Positions 19,546 to 27,484 of a stretch of DNA of 64,000 nt are shown here, in pieces. Position 1 is the stretch's first letter, and each line of letters begins with the position of its first letter. A program made the translations under genes and the position numbers. Source of the stretch: an uncultured Caulobacterales bacterium (GTDB lineage Bacteria > Pseudomonadota > Alphaproteobacteria > Caulobacterales > Maricaulaceae); the NCBI GenBank assembly GCA_937928165.1, contig CALFVT010000002.1, positions 418,530 through 482,529 on the forward strand, given 5' to 3'. The notes under the pieces are model-generated. The model was not told where the DNA came from. It saw nothing but the letters and a program-made list of their open reading frames with translations, and ran no database searches.

Positions 19546-20658
19546 TTAACCCCCACGCGGTTGTATTGTAATATTGACGCGCCCTTTGCATGATGCATTA
19601 TTGAGCTTATTTTTAAATCGTGCGTTCTTGCTTTCAAGATCATAAAATAGACAGTCACTTTTGACGAAACTTCCGCTAGCTTGTTTTAACGTCACATCCC
19701 CAAAAACATCAATTTCTTTCGTGCTGCGTTTATAGATGCCGCGCTCCCCTGTCACGGTGTTTTCAGGCGTGTTGTAAGAGAAATTTCCTTCGGCAATAAT
19801 GCGGTTGATTTCACCAAGCTTCAGCGCGGTTCGCGTATTAGCTTCTTCTTGCCGGTATATTGTCATTTTATCGGCTTTAATAATGGACTCCCCTTGGGTG
19901 ACAACTACATTCCCCGTTAAAATAGTGGTGCCTTGGCGGTAGCTTGCGTCTTGCGCGGTAACATCAATAATACCTGTGCCGCCAAATTCGATCTCTTCTG
20001 CGGGCGCGTCATTGGTTTCATTAATAAGCTGGGCTGTCATACCATCTTTAAATTTAAACGTCTTATAGTCCTCTAATATCTCATAGGTTGTTCCGGTAAT
20101 CACGCCGAAGCTTCCGTCGCATTTAATAAATTGATCCCCCTCAAGGCGGTTTTCAATGGTGAAAATACGGGCGTGAGACGTTACGCAGTGATTCCCGTCA
20201 TCTGTTTTTAAATCGACATCTTCCTGCAAATTTAAAACCTGCGTGACATCATTATATTGACCCTTTTTGGCGATAACAAAAGATGTCTCTGCGCCGGCTT
20301 CGCGGAAAAACTCAAGCTCTGGATTTATGAGTTCAATATCATTCTCGGCAGTATTAAGCCTAACCGCTTGATCTGCGGTGAGCTTATAGGGCAGGCCGTC
20401 GCTTGTGCGTCCTGAAAACCGCGGGTTACCCATGCGAGCGCTTTCTGTAGGGTTAATTTCTTGAATCGCTTCAGTGCTCCCTTGGCGAAAATTCCAAAGG
20501 ACTATAATGGCCGCGATAATTGAAATAATGATTAAGAGGCGGCGTACCGCTTTAATACGCGCCGAATGACGCCGCGCCGCATCAAGGGTGAGTGTGCGCT
20601 TTGGCTCCCAAAGCCCAAGGGCTTCACTGGCGGAATGAGGTGTCGGCGTTGATGTCAT
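19546..20658 (-). CDS. lptC: LptC-like protein fused to a second LptA/OstA-like domain
   Basis: Residues 40-57 form one membrane anchor (LLIIISIIAAIIVLW) after a cytoplasmic basic segment. Residues 75-215 match an LptC jellyroll (SGRTSDGLPYKLTADQAV is typical). Residues 228-368 repeat the OstA/LptA pattern (VTAQDASYRQGTTILTG, then a GDVTLKQASGSFVKSD strand) and closely parallel the separate LptA encoded next. Ordinary LptC is about 190-220 residues, so this 370-residue protein is about one domain longer. I infer that the extra domain forms the first bridge segment covalently. ATG at 20658 is chosen; a GTG lies one codon upstream. It lies 86 bases after rnd. Confidence 0.85.
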   Translation of the reverse strand: MTSTPTPHSASEALGLWEPKRTLTLDAARRHSARIKAVRRLLIIISIIAAIIVLWNFRQGSTEAIQEINPTESARMGNPRFSGRTSDGLPYKLTADQAVRLNTAENDIELINPELEFFREAGAETSFVIAKKGQYNDVTQVLNLQEDVDLKTDDGNHCVTSHARIFTIENRLEGDQFIKCDGSFGVITGTTYEILEDYKTFKFKDGMTAQLINETNDAPAEEIEFGGTGIIDVTAQDASYRQGTTILTGNVVVTQGESIIKADKMTIYRQEEANTRTALKLGEINRIIAEGNFSYNTPENTVTGERGIYKRSTKEIDVFGDVTLKQASGSFVKSDCLFYDLESKNARFKNKLNNASCKGRVNITIQPRGG

Positions 20659-20747
20659 CACTTAAGGTCTATAAGGGAAGCGGCGAGGCTTTGCGATAGG
20701 GAATTTCATAGCGGCGCATATCTGAATATCTTTTAATTTAAGGCCGG

Positions 20748-21377
20748 TCAGCTCTGCCGCCTAAGATTATGCGAAAATATGTCAATGTCTTGCCAGCCGC
20801 CAAGGTCCATTTGTGCGCGGGCCGGTAGAAATTCAAAACAGGCATTGGCTAAATCCAGACGATTTTCACGGATAAGCCGCGCTTTTAAAATCATTTGTAA
20901 GCGGTGCAAATAAAGCACATCGGCAGCAGCATAATTAAGCTGGGCCTCCGTTAATTCTTCACTGGCCCAATCTGAGCTTTGTTGCTGTTTGGAAATATCA
21001 ACCCCTAATAGCTCTTTGCATACGTCCTTAAGCCCGTGCCGATCTGTATAAGTACGGACAAGGCCGCTAGCGATTTTCGTACAAAAGAGCGGCGTGGGCG
21101 CCACGCCCAAATCGCGCCGGATAATCGCAACGTCAAAGCGGGCAAAGTGAAATATTTTCTCAATATTTGGGTCTGCCATGAGGGCTTTAAGATTGGGGCA
21201 GTCATAGGTCTGGCGGTTGACTTGGACAATATGGGCGTTTCCATCCCCCGAAGAGAGCTGCACAAGGCAAAGCTTATCGCGGACAAGTGATAGCCCTTGG
21301 GTCTCTGTATCTATGGCAACAGAGCCAGAAAAACTTACGTCATCGGGCAGGTCGTTTTTATGTAAATATACGGTCAT
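20748..21377 (-). CDS. rnd: Ribonuclease D-type 3'-5' exonuclease
   Basis: 209 residues, consisting of the DEDD exonuclease domain alone without the HRDC domain of the longer E. coli RNase D. Exo I is AIDTETQGL (Asp and Glu metal ligands), Exo II is HFARFDVAIIRRDLG, and Exo III is YAAADVLYL, so all four acidic residues plus the Tyr are present. The family trims 3' ends of structured RNAs such as tRNA precursors. Short versions upstream of lptC are common in alphaproteobacteria. It is the first gene of the lpt operon. Confidence 0.93.
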   Translation of the reverse strand: MTVYLHKNDLPDDVSFSGSVAIDTETQGLSLVRDKLCLVQLSSGDGNAHIVQVNRQTYDCPNLKALMADPNIEKIFHFARFDVAIIRRDLGVAPTPLFCTKIASGLVRTYTDRHGLKDVCKELLGVDISKQQQSSDWASEELTEAQLNYAAADVLYLHRLQMILKARLIRENRLDLANACFEFLPARAQMDLGGWQDIDIFSHNLRRQS

Positions 21378-21537
21378 ATCTGTCCCTAACCCTTAGGCTT
21401 TTAAATAACAATGGCTGATTTTATCGGCGTCGTTATTTCCAGCTTTTATTCAGAGAGCCGTTTATGGAGGCTGCGGGCTTGCTAAATTCACTTTGCGGCG
21501 GTTAAGATATAGGTCTATGGGTTAAGGGAACAAGCTG

Positions 21538-22137
21538 GTGATAGCAGATTTTAAGTATGAGCCGAAAAGCGCGGCAGAGTTTTACGCCGCTTATCATGTC
21601 CCGTGCCATGCGCCTGCAAATGCGGCCCAAAACGCAGCGCTTTGGGTTGATGAGATTGAAACCCCTTTAGGGCCAATGGTGTCTTTAGCGGATGAGCAAT
21701 CGTTATTTTTGCTTGAATTTTATAACCGTAAAAATATGGCGCAGCAAATAGCGCGGCTAGGGCGCTATCACGCGCGGCCTCTAAAGCTTGGGGTAAGTCC
21801 GGTGTCGCGCCAAATCCGCCGGGAGCTATCAGATTATTTCAGCGGAAATCTCAAGCGATTTGAAACGCCGCTGGCCTTTGCAGGAACGGAATTTCAAACC
21901 CGCGTTTGGCAGGGCTTGCAAGCGATTCCCTATGGAGTGAGCTGTAGCTATGGGCAGCTTGCAGCGGATATAGGCGTACCGCGCGCCGTGCGGGCTGTGG
22001 CCGGATCAAATGCGCGTAACGCTCTTGCGATCATTGTGCCTTGCCACCGGGTTATTGGCAAGAGCGGAAAACTCACAGGCTATGCCGGCGGGACCGGGCG
22101 TAAAGAGGCTTTGCTGCGCCTTGAGGGGGTTATTTAG
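21538..22137 (+). CDS. ogt: Methylated-DNA--protein-cysteine methyltransferase
   Basis: 199 residues. It repairs O6-alkylguanine by irreversible transfer of the alkyl group to its active cysteine. The hallmark IIVPCHRVIG places that cysteine at residue 169. The helix-turn-helix is around 134-160, with RAVRAVAGSN supplying the Arg finger and Asn. The N-terminal 35 residues are not part of the domain core. Start is GTG at 21538 with AAGGGA about 10 bases upstream. No Ada-type Cys4 or AraC domain is present, so it is the stand-alone form. Its 3' end overlaps the convergent ccmG by 8 bases. Confidence 0.93.
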   Translation: MIADFKYEPKSAAEFYAAYHVPCHAPANAAQNAALWVDEIETPLGPMVSLADEQSLFLLEFYNRKNMAQQIARLGRYHARPLKLGVSPVSRQIRRELSDYFSGNLKRFETPLAFAGTEFQTRVWQGLQAIPYGVSCSYGQLAADIGVPRAVRAVAGSNARNALAIIVPCHRVIGKSGKLTGYAGGTGRKEALLRLEGVI

Positions 22138-22681
22138 CGGGTGAAATCAGGCTGCGGATAAGCGGCGTCAGCTCTTTTTTGATAACTTCCGGCGTGACCG
22201 GGCCGATGACTTTATAACGTATCGTGCCCATATGGTCGATTATATAGGTTTCTGGAACCCCGTAAACGCCGTAATCAATGCCAATACGGCCTTCATTATC
22301 CATCCCTATTTTCTCATAAGGATTTCCTAGCGCCGTGAGAAACTTCTCCGCTGCTTCGGGTTTGTCTTTGTAATTTAGCCCAACAAGGCGAATTGACGGG
22401 TCACGGCCGAGCTGGGTAATATAGGGATGTTCCGCGCGGCAAGGGGCGCACCAAGACGCCCATATGTTTAGTAAAGTGACTTGATTTGCAGGCCCTTTAA
22501 AATCTTCAGAGCTGAGGCCCGTCCCGCCGCTTAGGCTTGGGGCGGTAAATATGGGCGCAGGACGATCAAGCAGGGCCGAGGGAATGTCCTGCGCATTTCG
22601 ACCCGACATCAGCACAGAGGCAAAGACCCCGATTAAAATGAGGCTAAGACATAGAGGCAGTAAAACTGTCAGCCGCTTCAT
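22130..22681 (-). CDS. ccmG: Thiol:disulfide interchange protein CcmG/DsbE
   Basis: 183 residues: an N-terminal signal anchor (about 4-25) and a periplasmic thioredoxin fold with WASWCAPCR (Cys78, Cys81) and the cis-Pro loop GVPETYII (Pro143). The YGVYGVPETY context is typical of CcmG. It keeps the CXXCH cysteines of apocytochrome c reduced for heme attachment. It lies 4 bases after ccmD in a ccmC-ccmD-ccmG unit. Confidence 0.93.
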   Translation of the reverse strand: MKRLTVLLPLCLSLILIGVFASVLMSGRNAQDIPSALLDRPAPIFTAPSLSGGTGLSSEDFKGPANQVTLLNIWASWCAPCRAEHPYITQLGRDPSIRLVGLNYKDKPEAAEKFLTALGNPYEKIGMDNEGRIGIDYGVYGVPETYIIDHMGTIRYKVIGPVTPEVIKKELTPLIRSLISPAK

Positions 22682-22685
22682 GGGC

Positions 22686-22826
22686 CTAGACTGCGTCTGT
22701 TTTCAGGGCTGTTTCAAGGGCTAATAATTTGGCTTTAACCCGGCGGCGCGCGGCCAAAAGGCTTATGGCCAGTAATGATATCAAGGCCAAGAAAATACCG
22801 TAAGCGGCAAGGATAAATCCGCTCAT
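22686..22826 (-). CDS. ccmD: Heme exporter protein CcmD (46 residues)
   Basis: A very short gene. It encodes 46 residues beginning MSGFILAAYGIF, with one transmembrane helix (about 4-25) followed by a basic, Arg/Lys-rich cytoplasmic tail (ARRRVKAK) and an amphipathic end. This is the pattern of CcmD, which stabilises the CcmC-CcmE heme handover. Its ATG overlaps the ccmC stop (ATGA, 22823-22826) and its TAG lies 4 bases before ccmG. Identity rests on size, topology and position. Confidence 0.88.
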   Translation of the reverse strand: MSGFILAAYGIFLALISLLAISLLAARRRVKAKLLALETALKTDAV

Positions 22827-23596
22827 GAGCTCTCTCCTGCATTCATTATTGCTCCGTTTGTACGGGCGCGGCGGGCGAGTTTGACCTCAAGGCTCTCGGC
22901 GCGGCGGCGCATAACTTCCGTTTGGGTGCCGTAAAGATGAAAGGCAAAAAATAGTAAGGTTAATCCAACAGCACTGACGAGGAGCGGCCATAATAGGCTG
23001 GGGTGTATGGTCGGGCCATCGGCTCTGAAAACGCTGGCTGGTTGATGCAATGTATTCCACCAATCCACAGAAAATTTAATGATTGGGATATTGATAAACC
23101 CAATTAATGTTAAAATTGCAATAAGCCGTGCAGAACTTGCGGTTTTATCAAGGCTACGAGTCAGAGCCATAAGGCCGAGATACATAATAAATAAAACCAA
23201 AACAGAAGTTAGCCGCGCATCCCATACCCACCAAGTTCCCCACATAGGCTTGCCCCAAAGCGAACCAGTGACAAGGGCGAGGAAGGTGAAGGTTGCTCCA
23301 AGCGGCGCTGCGGCGCGCGCGGCCGCATCGGCGAGCGGGTGACGCCAGACCAATGTCCCCACGGCGGCAATCGCCATAAGGCTATAGGTCATCATTGCAA
23401 GCCATGCACTGGGTACATGAATATACATAATCCAAACGCTTTGCCCTTGCTGGTAATCTTCCGGCGCGATGAATATGCCCCAATAAAGACCAATCGCTGT
23501 AGTCAAGAAACCAACGACGCATAGAGGCGTGGTTACAGCTTTGCTAAAGCGTGTAAACCGCGCGGGGTTACCCAAATATGAAAATAGTCCAGCCAT
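22823..23596 (-). CDS. ccmC: Heme ABC transporter permease CcmC
   Basis: 257 residues from the ATG at 23596; a TTG 12 codons upstream has no ribosome site. There are six predicted membrane helices. The periplasmic tryptophan-rich heme motif reads WGTWWVWDARLTS, flanked by conserved His (MYIHVPSAW and WWNTLHQPAS). CcmC presents heme to CcmE in system I cytochrome c maturation. It overlaps ccmD by ATGA. ccmA and ccmB are absent upstream, where a protease gene sits instead, so these must lie elsewhere in the genome if the pathway is complete. Confidence 0.95.
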   Translation of the reverse strand: MAGLFSYLGNPARFTRFSKAVTTPLCVVGFLTTAIGLYWGIFIAPEDYQQGQSVWIMYIHVPSAWLAMMTYSLMAIAAVGTLVWRHPLADAAARAAAPLGATFTFLALVTGSLWGKPMWGTWWVWDARLTSVLVLFIMYLGLMALTRSLDKTASSARLIAILTLIGFINIPIIKFSVDWWNTLHQPASVFRADGPTIHPSLLWPLLVSAVGLTLLFFAFHLYGTQTEVMRRRAESLEVKLARRARTNGAIMNAGESS

Positions 23597-23697
23597 AGAC
23601 CCTGCTATGTAAAATTGGAGGGGCGCGGTCAATAGCTTATACGCAAATCGGCCCGAGATAAGCTGTTATGTAAATAAGATAAGCTTGCTGTATAAAA

Positions 23698-23734
23698 ACC
23701 CGCTGCCAAAAGCCTTATAACCTTGGCTGCGGGT
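23698..23734 (-). terminator. Rho-independent terminator of the degP-like gene
   Basis: On the minus strand, ACCCGCAGCCAA pairs with TTGGCAGCGGGT (one mismatch) and is followed by a T-rich stretch (TTTTTATA). It lies 16 bases past the protease stop, so ccmC probably has its own promoter. Confidence 0.75.
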
Positions 23735-23749
23735 GATGTTATTTGGGTC

Positions 23750-25225
23750 TTAGCGAACAGCGAGGAAAATATTCGAACCATTGCGCTCAACCGATAGCGC
23801 GAGCGGGCCTGTTGATGCTTTGACAATCGCCTCAAATTCTTTGAGGTCTTTAACATCTTTGCGGTTGACCTTGCGGATGATATCGCCGGACACAAGGCCG
23901 GAACGAGCTGCTTTGGAGAGGCGGCGAACGCTGGCGATATATACGCCTTTATCCCCGCCGCGGGTTTCAACATCATCGGGAATATCCGTCAGAGAGGCAC
24001 CGTCAAAACGCTCTAAATCATCGGTGACAGTCTTGTCTTTGACATCGTTCTCTTCTTCTTCCTCTTCAACAGGTTTAACGGTGATTTTTGAATTAATCCG
24101 TTTGCCGTCCCGAAGATAGGTAATATCAGTGCGGGTGCCGGGCGGAACAAGGCCCACGGCGTTTCGGATATCATTGGAGCTGTTAATCGCATCGCCGTTA
24201 AAGCGGATAATCACGTCCCCGTCTTCAAGCCCTGCTTTATCGGCGGCGCTGCCTTTTGTTACTTCATTGACAAGGGCGCCGTTACGGTTAGGTAGTCCCA
24301 AAGCCTCTTCTAGGGCTTGGTCAATATCGCGAATGGAGACGCCAATTCGGCCGCGCCGAACTTCGCCGTTTTCAATTAGTTGGGTTTTGACGCCGTTAAC
24401 AATGTCAATCGGCACAGACAGGCCAATGCCGTTATTCCCGCCGGAGCGCGAAATAATCGCTGTATTAATCCCAATTAGCTCGCCTTTGGAGTTAATTAAA
24501 GCCCCGCCGGAATTGCCTGGATTAATGGAGGCATCTGTTTGTATATAATCCTCATATCCATCGCCGCGCCCAAATGTGCGCCCGGTGCCGCTAATAATGC
24601 CGCTGGTGACTGTATGGCTAAAGCCAAAGGGATTACCGATGGCGATGACGTAATCGCCGACGCGGTAGCTGTCTTCTTTGGCGGGGCGAATTTCTTTCAA
24701 GTTCTTGGCTTCGATCTTAATAATAGCAATATCGGTTTTTTCATCTGAACCGATCACCTCTGCGTCATATTCACGGCCATCTTCGAGGGTGACGATAATA
24801 TCTGAAGCGTTGTCAATCACATGATGATTGGTGATAATATGGCCTTTGCTGGCATTAATAATCACGCCGGAGCCGCCAGACTCTCGTGCCCGTCCGCCTG
24901 AGGGTCCTTCGAAACGATCTGTATCGGGTCTTAAACCATCTGGGACTTGACCAAAAAACCGTTCAAATAATTCACGGCTTTGGCTATCAACTGCGGGCGC
25001 ATTTGGAACGACTACAACTCGTAGGCTAACAATAGCGGGGGTGACTTGTTCAAGTAGCGGCGCCATGGTTAGCACGCCGCGAGAGCGGTCAACCGTCAGG
25101 GCTTCTGACTGCCCAAGGCTTTGCGGGGCTGAAAATAGGCTTTGGGTGGCCGCCGATGGCGTGAGGGTGAATGCGCCAAAAGATAAGGCGGCGAGACTCA
25201 TGCCGGTAAGGATTGATCTGCGCAT
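23750..25225 (-). CDS. DegP/Do family periplasmic serine endoprotease
   Basis: 491 residues with a signal peptide (about 1-26). The trypsin-like HtrA domain has catalytic His135 (TNHHVID), Asp165 (KTDIAII) and Ser239 (NPGNSGGAL). Two PDZ domains follow, roughly 290-375 and 405-490. The family degrades or chaperones misfolded envelope proteins. The linker between the PDZ domains contains an unusually acidic run (VEEEEEEND). ATG at 25225 is preceded by GGAGAT. It stands alone between two terminator or promoter regions. Whether it is DegP, DegQ or MucD cannot be decided from the sequence. Confidence 0.95.
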   Translation of the reverse strand: MRRSILTGMSLAALSFGAFTLTPSAATQSLFSAPQSLGQSEALTVDRSRGVLTMAPLLEQVTPAIVSLRVVVVPNAPAVDSQSRELFERFFGQVPDGLRPDTDRFEGPSGGRARESGGSGVIINASKGHIITNHHVIDNASDIIVTLEDGREYDAEVIGSDEKTDIAIIKIEAKNLKEIRPAKEDSYRVGDYVIAIGNPFGFSHTVTSGIISGTGRTFGRGDGYEDYIQTDASINPGNSGGALINSKGELIGINTAIISRSGGNNGIGLSVPIDIVNGVKTQLIENGEVRRGRIGVSIRDIDQALEEALGLPNRNGALVNEVTKGSAADKAGLEDGDVIIRFNGDAINSSNDIRNAVGLVPPGTRTDITYLRDGKRINSKITVKPVEEEEEENDVKDKTVTDDLERFDGASLTDIPDDVETRGGDKGVYIASVRRLSKAARSGLVSGDIIRKVNRKDVKDLKEFEAIVKASTGPLALSVERNGSNIFLAVR

Positions 25226-25257
25226 GGATTATCTCCGTAAAATTTTTTTATGAAGTT

Positions 25258-25285
25258 AATCTATGCGGTTATGCGCAGAGTTCAA
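25258..25285 (-). promoter_or_regulatory. Possible sigma70-type promoter for the degP-like gene
   Basis: On the minus strand, TTGAAC (25285-25280) and TAGATT (25263-25258) are 16 bases apart. The -10 element lies about 33 bases upstream of the ATG. Each matches four of six consensus bases. Weak evidence. Confidence 0.3.
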
Positions 25286-25369
25286 CCCAGATTAACGGAG
25301 TGTGACAAGTTTTTAATCTTATCTTGGGACTCCCGTAACCTTATGGACAGGCGCACGTCATAAAGCGGC

Positions 25370-27472
25370 TTAAAAATCACCTTCACGAATAAGTACGCGC
25401 AAGACTTGCCGCCCCATACGTGCGGCATAGCTCTTTCGCCCCGCTTTAATACGGGCAATACCGATCACCGTGCGCCCTTGATATTCCGGCGGTGGGATTA
25501 AATCTGAGCGCACATCATAAACAGAATTAACCGGGATGAACGCGCCGTCTTTTTCGGGATGAACAGCAATTTTTCCGCCATATTGGGATGTGAGTTCGGC
25601 CTCGTCAATAGCGGCTCTGGCTGTGGGGGCGAGGCGGGTGAGGCGGGATTTAATGGCTGGAAAACCGGGATCATTGGCTATGAATTTAAACGGAGCGCCT
25701 GACGGGATGGCGGCTGCGTCTTGCTCCGGAGCGAGGGCGATCAAAGCGGCCTTTTGCGGCGCGGCTATGCGGGCAAGGCGGGTTGTTGCCGTCACGTTGC
25801 GGCCTTCATGGAGCCGTAAGGGGATGTCGCTTATGCGGCCATCTTGTGCGGCGCGTAGTGTTAAGCGGTCTTGCTGGGCCGTAAAACCGTCAAGTCGGCT
25901 CTGCTCGCGGCGATATTCATCTTCGAGCAAGCTTCCGCTGCGGCGCTCCGAAAGATTACTACTACGCCGGTCAAGCTGGGCCCGTAAAAGCCTAAGCCGT
26001 GCGCGGCTTTGGGCGATTTCATGGCTTAGGCTTGGGGAATGAAGTTCAAATAAGATATCATCCGCCTGAACCTGCATATCATTATGGATATGGATCTTTG
26101 TGATCTGTGCGGGCTGCGGGGAGAACACATCACGATGATGGGCGGGCTCTATGCGTGCAGGCGCATTGATATAGTTTTGATGAGGAATAAGCATAAGGAT
26201 GATTGCGAGTAAAACAAAAGCAAGGGTCATCCGCCCGCGAAGATGGGATATAATATCCATTTTAAAGCTCCACCAATTTTTAAGCTCCGCCCAAATGGGG
26301 CGAATAATGAAAAAGATAATTTCAACTGAGAATAAAATAATGCCAATGGCCTTTGGGAAAAGGTGATGTACTAAAAGGGCAATCCCAATGAATAGAAAAA
26401 AGCGGTATATCCATGTGGCATAAGCATAGGTTAAAAGCCCAAATAACCGCACCCCATCTGCGTTATGGGGTTTATCGGCTCTTAAATTAAATAATGCTTC
26501 GCGCATTTTCCAGCGGCCAAGATCAAAGCCCTTTTGCTGTAAATTCTGAACCCCAAAACCATCGGATATCAGGTAATAACCGTCAAAGCGCATACAGGGG
26601 TTTAGATTAACTAAAAGCGAAAGGGCCCAAGAGGTTGTCGCTGCAAAAAAAGCAAGGCTTCGCATCGGGCCGTCTGGCAGAAAGGCCCAAAGGAAAATAG
26701 ATAGGGCCGCAATTATAAGCTCGATAATCATACCGCCGCCATCGATTAAAAGCCGTTGTCGTTTATCGACTAGCCGCCAAGCATCTGTTGTATCCGTATA
26801 AAGAATAGGAAACATGACCAAAAAGGCGATTCCCAAAGTGGGAACCCGCGCGCCAAAATGATGGGCAATAAAGGCATGGCCAAGCTCATGACATGATTTA
26901 ATTACGGCCAGAGCAAGGACATAAAATAATAATCCTTCAAAGGTGAAAAAATGCCAGAATGTGCGCGTAAATTGATCCCATTGAGCGGCGGCAAAGTAAA
27001 GCCCAATTACCCCTAATATGGCTATAAAAATAAGGGTGTATTTGCTAAACAGCCCCGCAATCAACGGATAAGTTTTGCGTAGGAAACGGTCCGGCGCAAA
27101 TAAGGGAATGCGGAAGAATAAATATTTATGAATAAGGATTTCATAAAACGGGCGGCGTTTGGCGGCTTCTCTATCAGCAAAGCTGTCACTGCGCCCACCC
27201 GGAGGTTCTAAGGTCAAGTTTTGCGCGTAAAGAAAATCTGACATGGCTAAAATATCTGTTTCGGATAGGCCGTGGGGCGATACCCTTGCATATAAGGTTT
27301 CAATCGGCCCTGCCTGCCAATGTTTAAGTAGGGTTAAACCGGACGCGCCGATCATGTGAAAAGCGTTACGAACGGGGTCAAAAATAAACCAGCGGCGTGC
27401 CCCGTCCTCTGCCTGCGGCGCGCCCAAGATTTGTAAGTCTTGCCGAATATGCGGAAGGGCTGCGGCGCTCAT
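25370..27472 (-). CDS. PqqD-like / M50 zinc metalloprotease / HlyD-like hybrid membrane protein
   Basis: 700 residues with three parts. Residues 27-92 resemble a PqqD/RRE winged-helix domain (WFIFDPVRNAFHMIGASG pattern). Residues 130-415 are a polytopic M50 site-2-protease-like core with zinc motif HELGH (His195, Glu196, His199) and the second M50 motif NPCMRFDGYY (Asn291, Asp297). Residues 418-700 hold a further helix, a HlyD/lipoyl-like barrel (DVFSPQPAQITKIHIHND) and a coiled-coil segment. The family is annotated as peptide zinc metalloprotease linked to adaptor proteins. I infer processing or loading of the neighbouring LEPR-XLL protein. It starts 12 bases after the preceding stop. The substrate is unproven. 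Confidence 0.85.
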   Translation of the reverse strand: MSAAALPHIRQDLQILGAPQAEDGARRWFIFDPVRNAFHMIGASGLTLLKHWQAGPIETLYARVSPHGLSETDILAMSDFLYAQNLTLEPPGGRSDSFADREAAKRRPFYEILIHKYLFFRIPLFAPDRFLRKTYPLIAGLFSKYTLIFIAILGVIGLYFAAAQWDQFTRTFWHFFTFEGLLFYVLALAVIKSCHELGHAFIAHHFGARVPTLGIAFLVMFPILYTDTTDAWRLVDKRQRLLIDGGGMIIELIIAALSIFLWAFLPDGPMRSLAFFAATTSWALSLLVNLNPCMRFDGYYLISDGFGVQNLQQKGFDLGRWKMREALFNLRADKPHNADGVRLFGLLTYAYATWIYRFFLFIGIALLVHHLFPKAIGIILFSVEIIFFIIRPIWAELKNWWSFKMDIISHLRGRMTLAFVLLAIILMLIPHQNYINAPARIEPAHHRDVFSPQPAQITKIHIHNDMQVQADDILFELHSPSLSHEIAQSRARLRLLRAQLDRRSSNLSERRSGSLLEDEYRREQSRLDGFTAQQDRLTLRAAQDGRISDIPLRLHEGRNVTATTRLARIAAPQKAALIALAPEQDAAAIPSGAPFKFIANDPGFPAIKSRLTRLAPTARAAIDEAELTSQYGGKIAVHPEKDGAFIPVNSVYDVRSDLIPPPEYQGRTVIGIARIKAGRKSYAARMGRQVLRVLIREGDF

Positions 27473-27484
27473 GAGCTTCGGGTC

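Noticed and set aside
18229..21377. lpt operon as part of the secretion island
   Set aside because: Gene order and motifs are those of the housekeeping LPS transport genes, and several unrelated genes and terminators separate it from the secretion locus.
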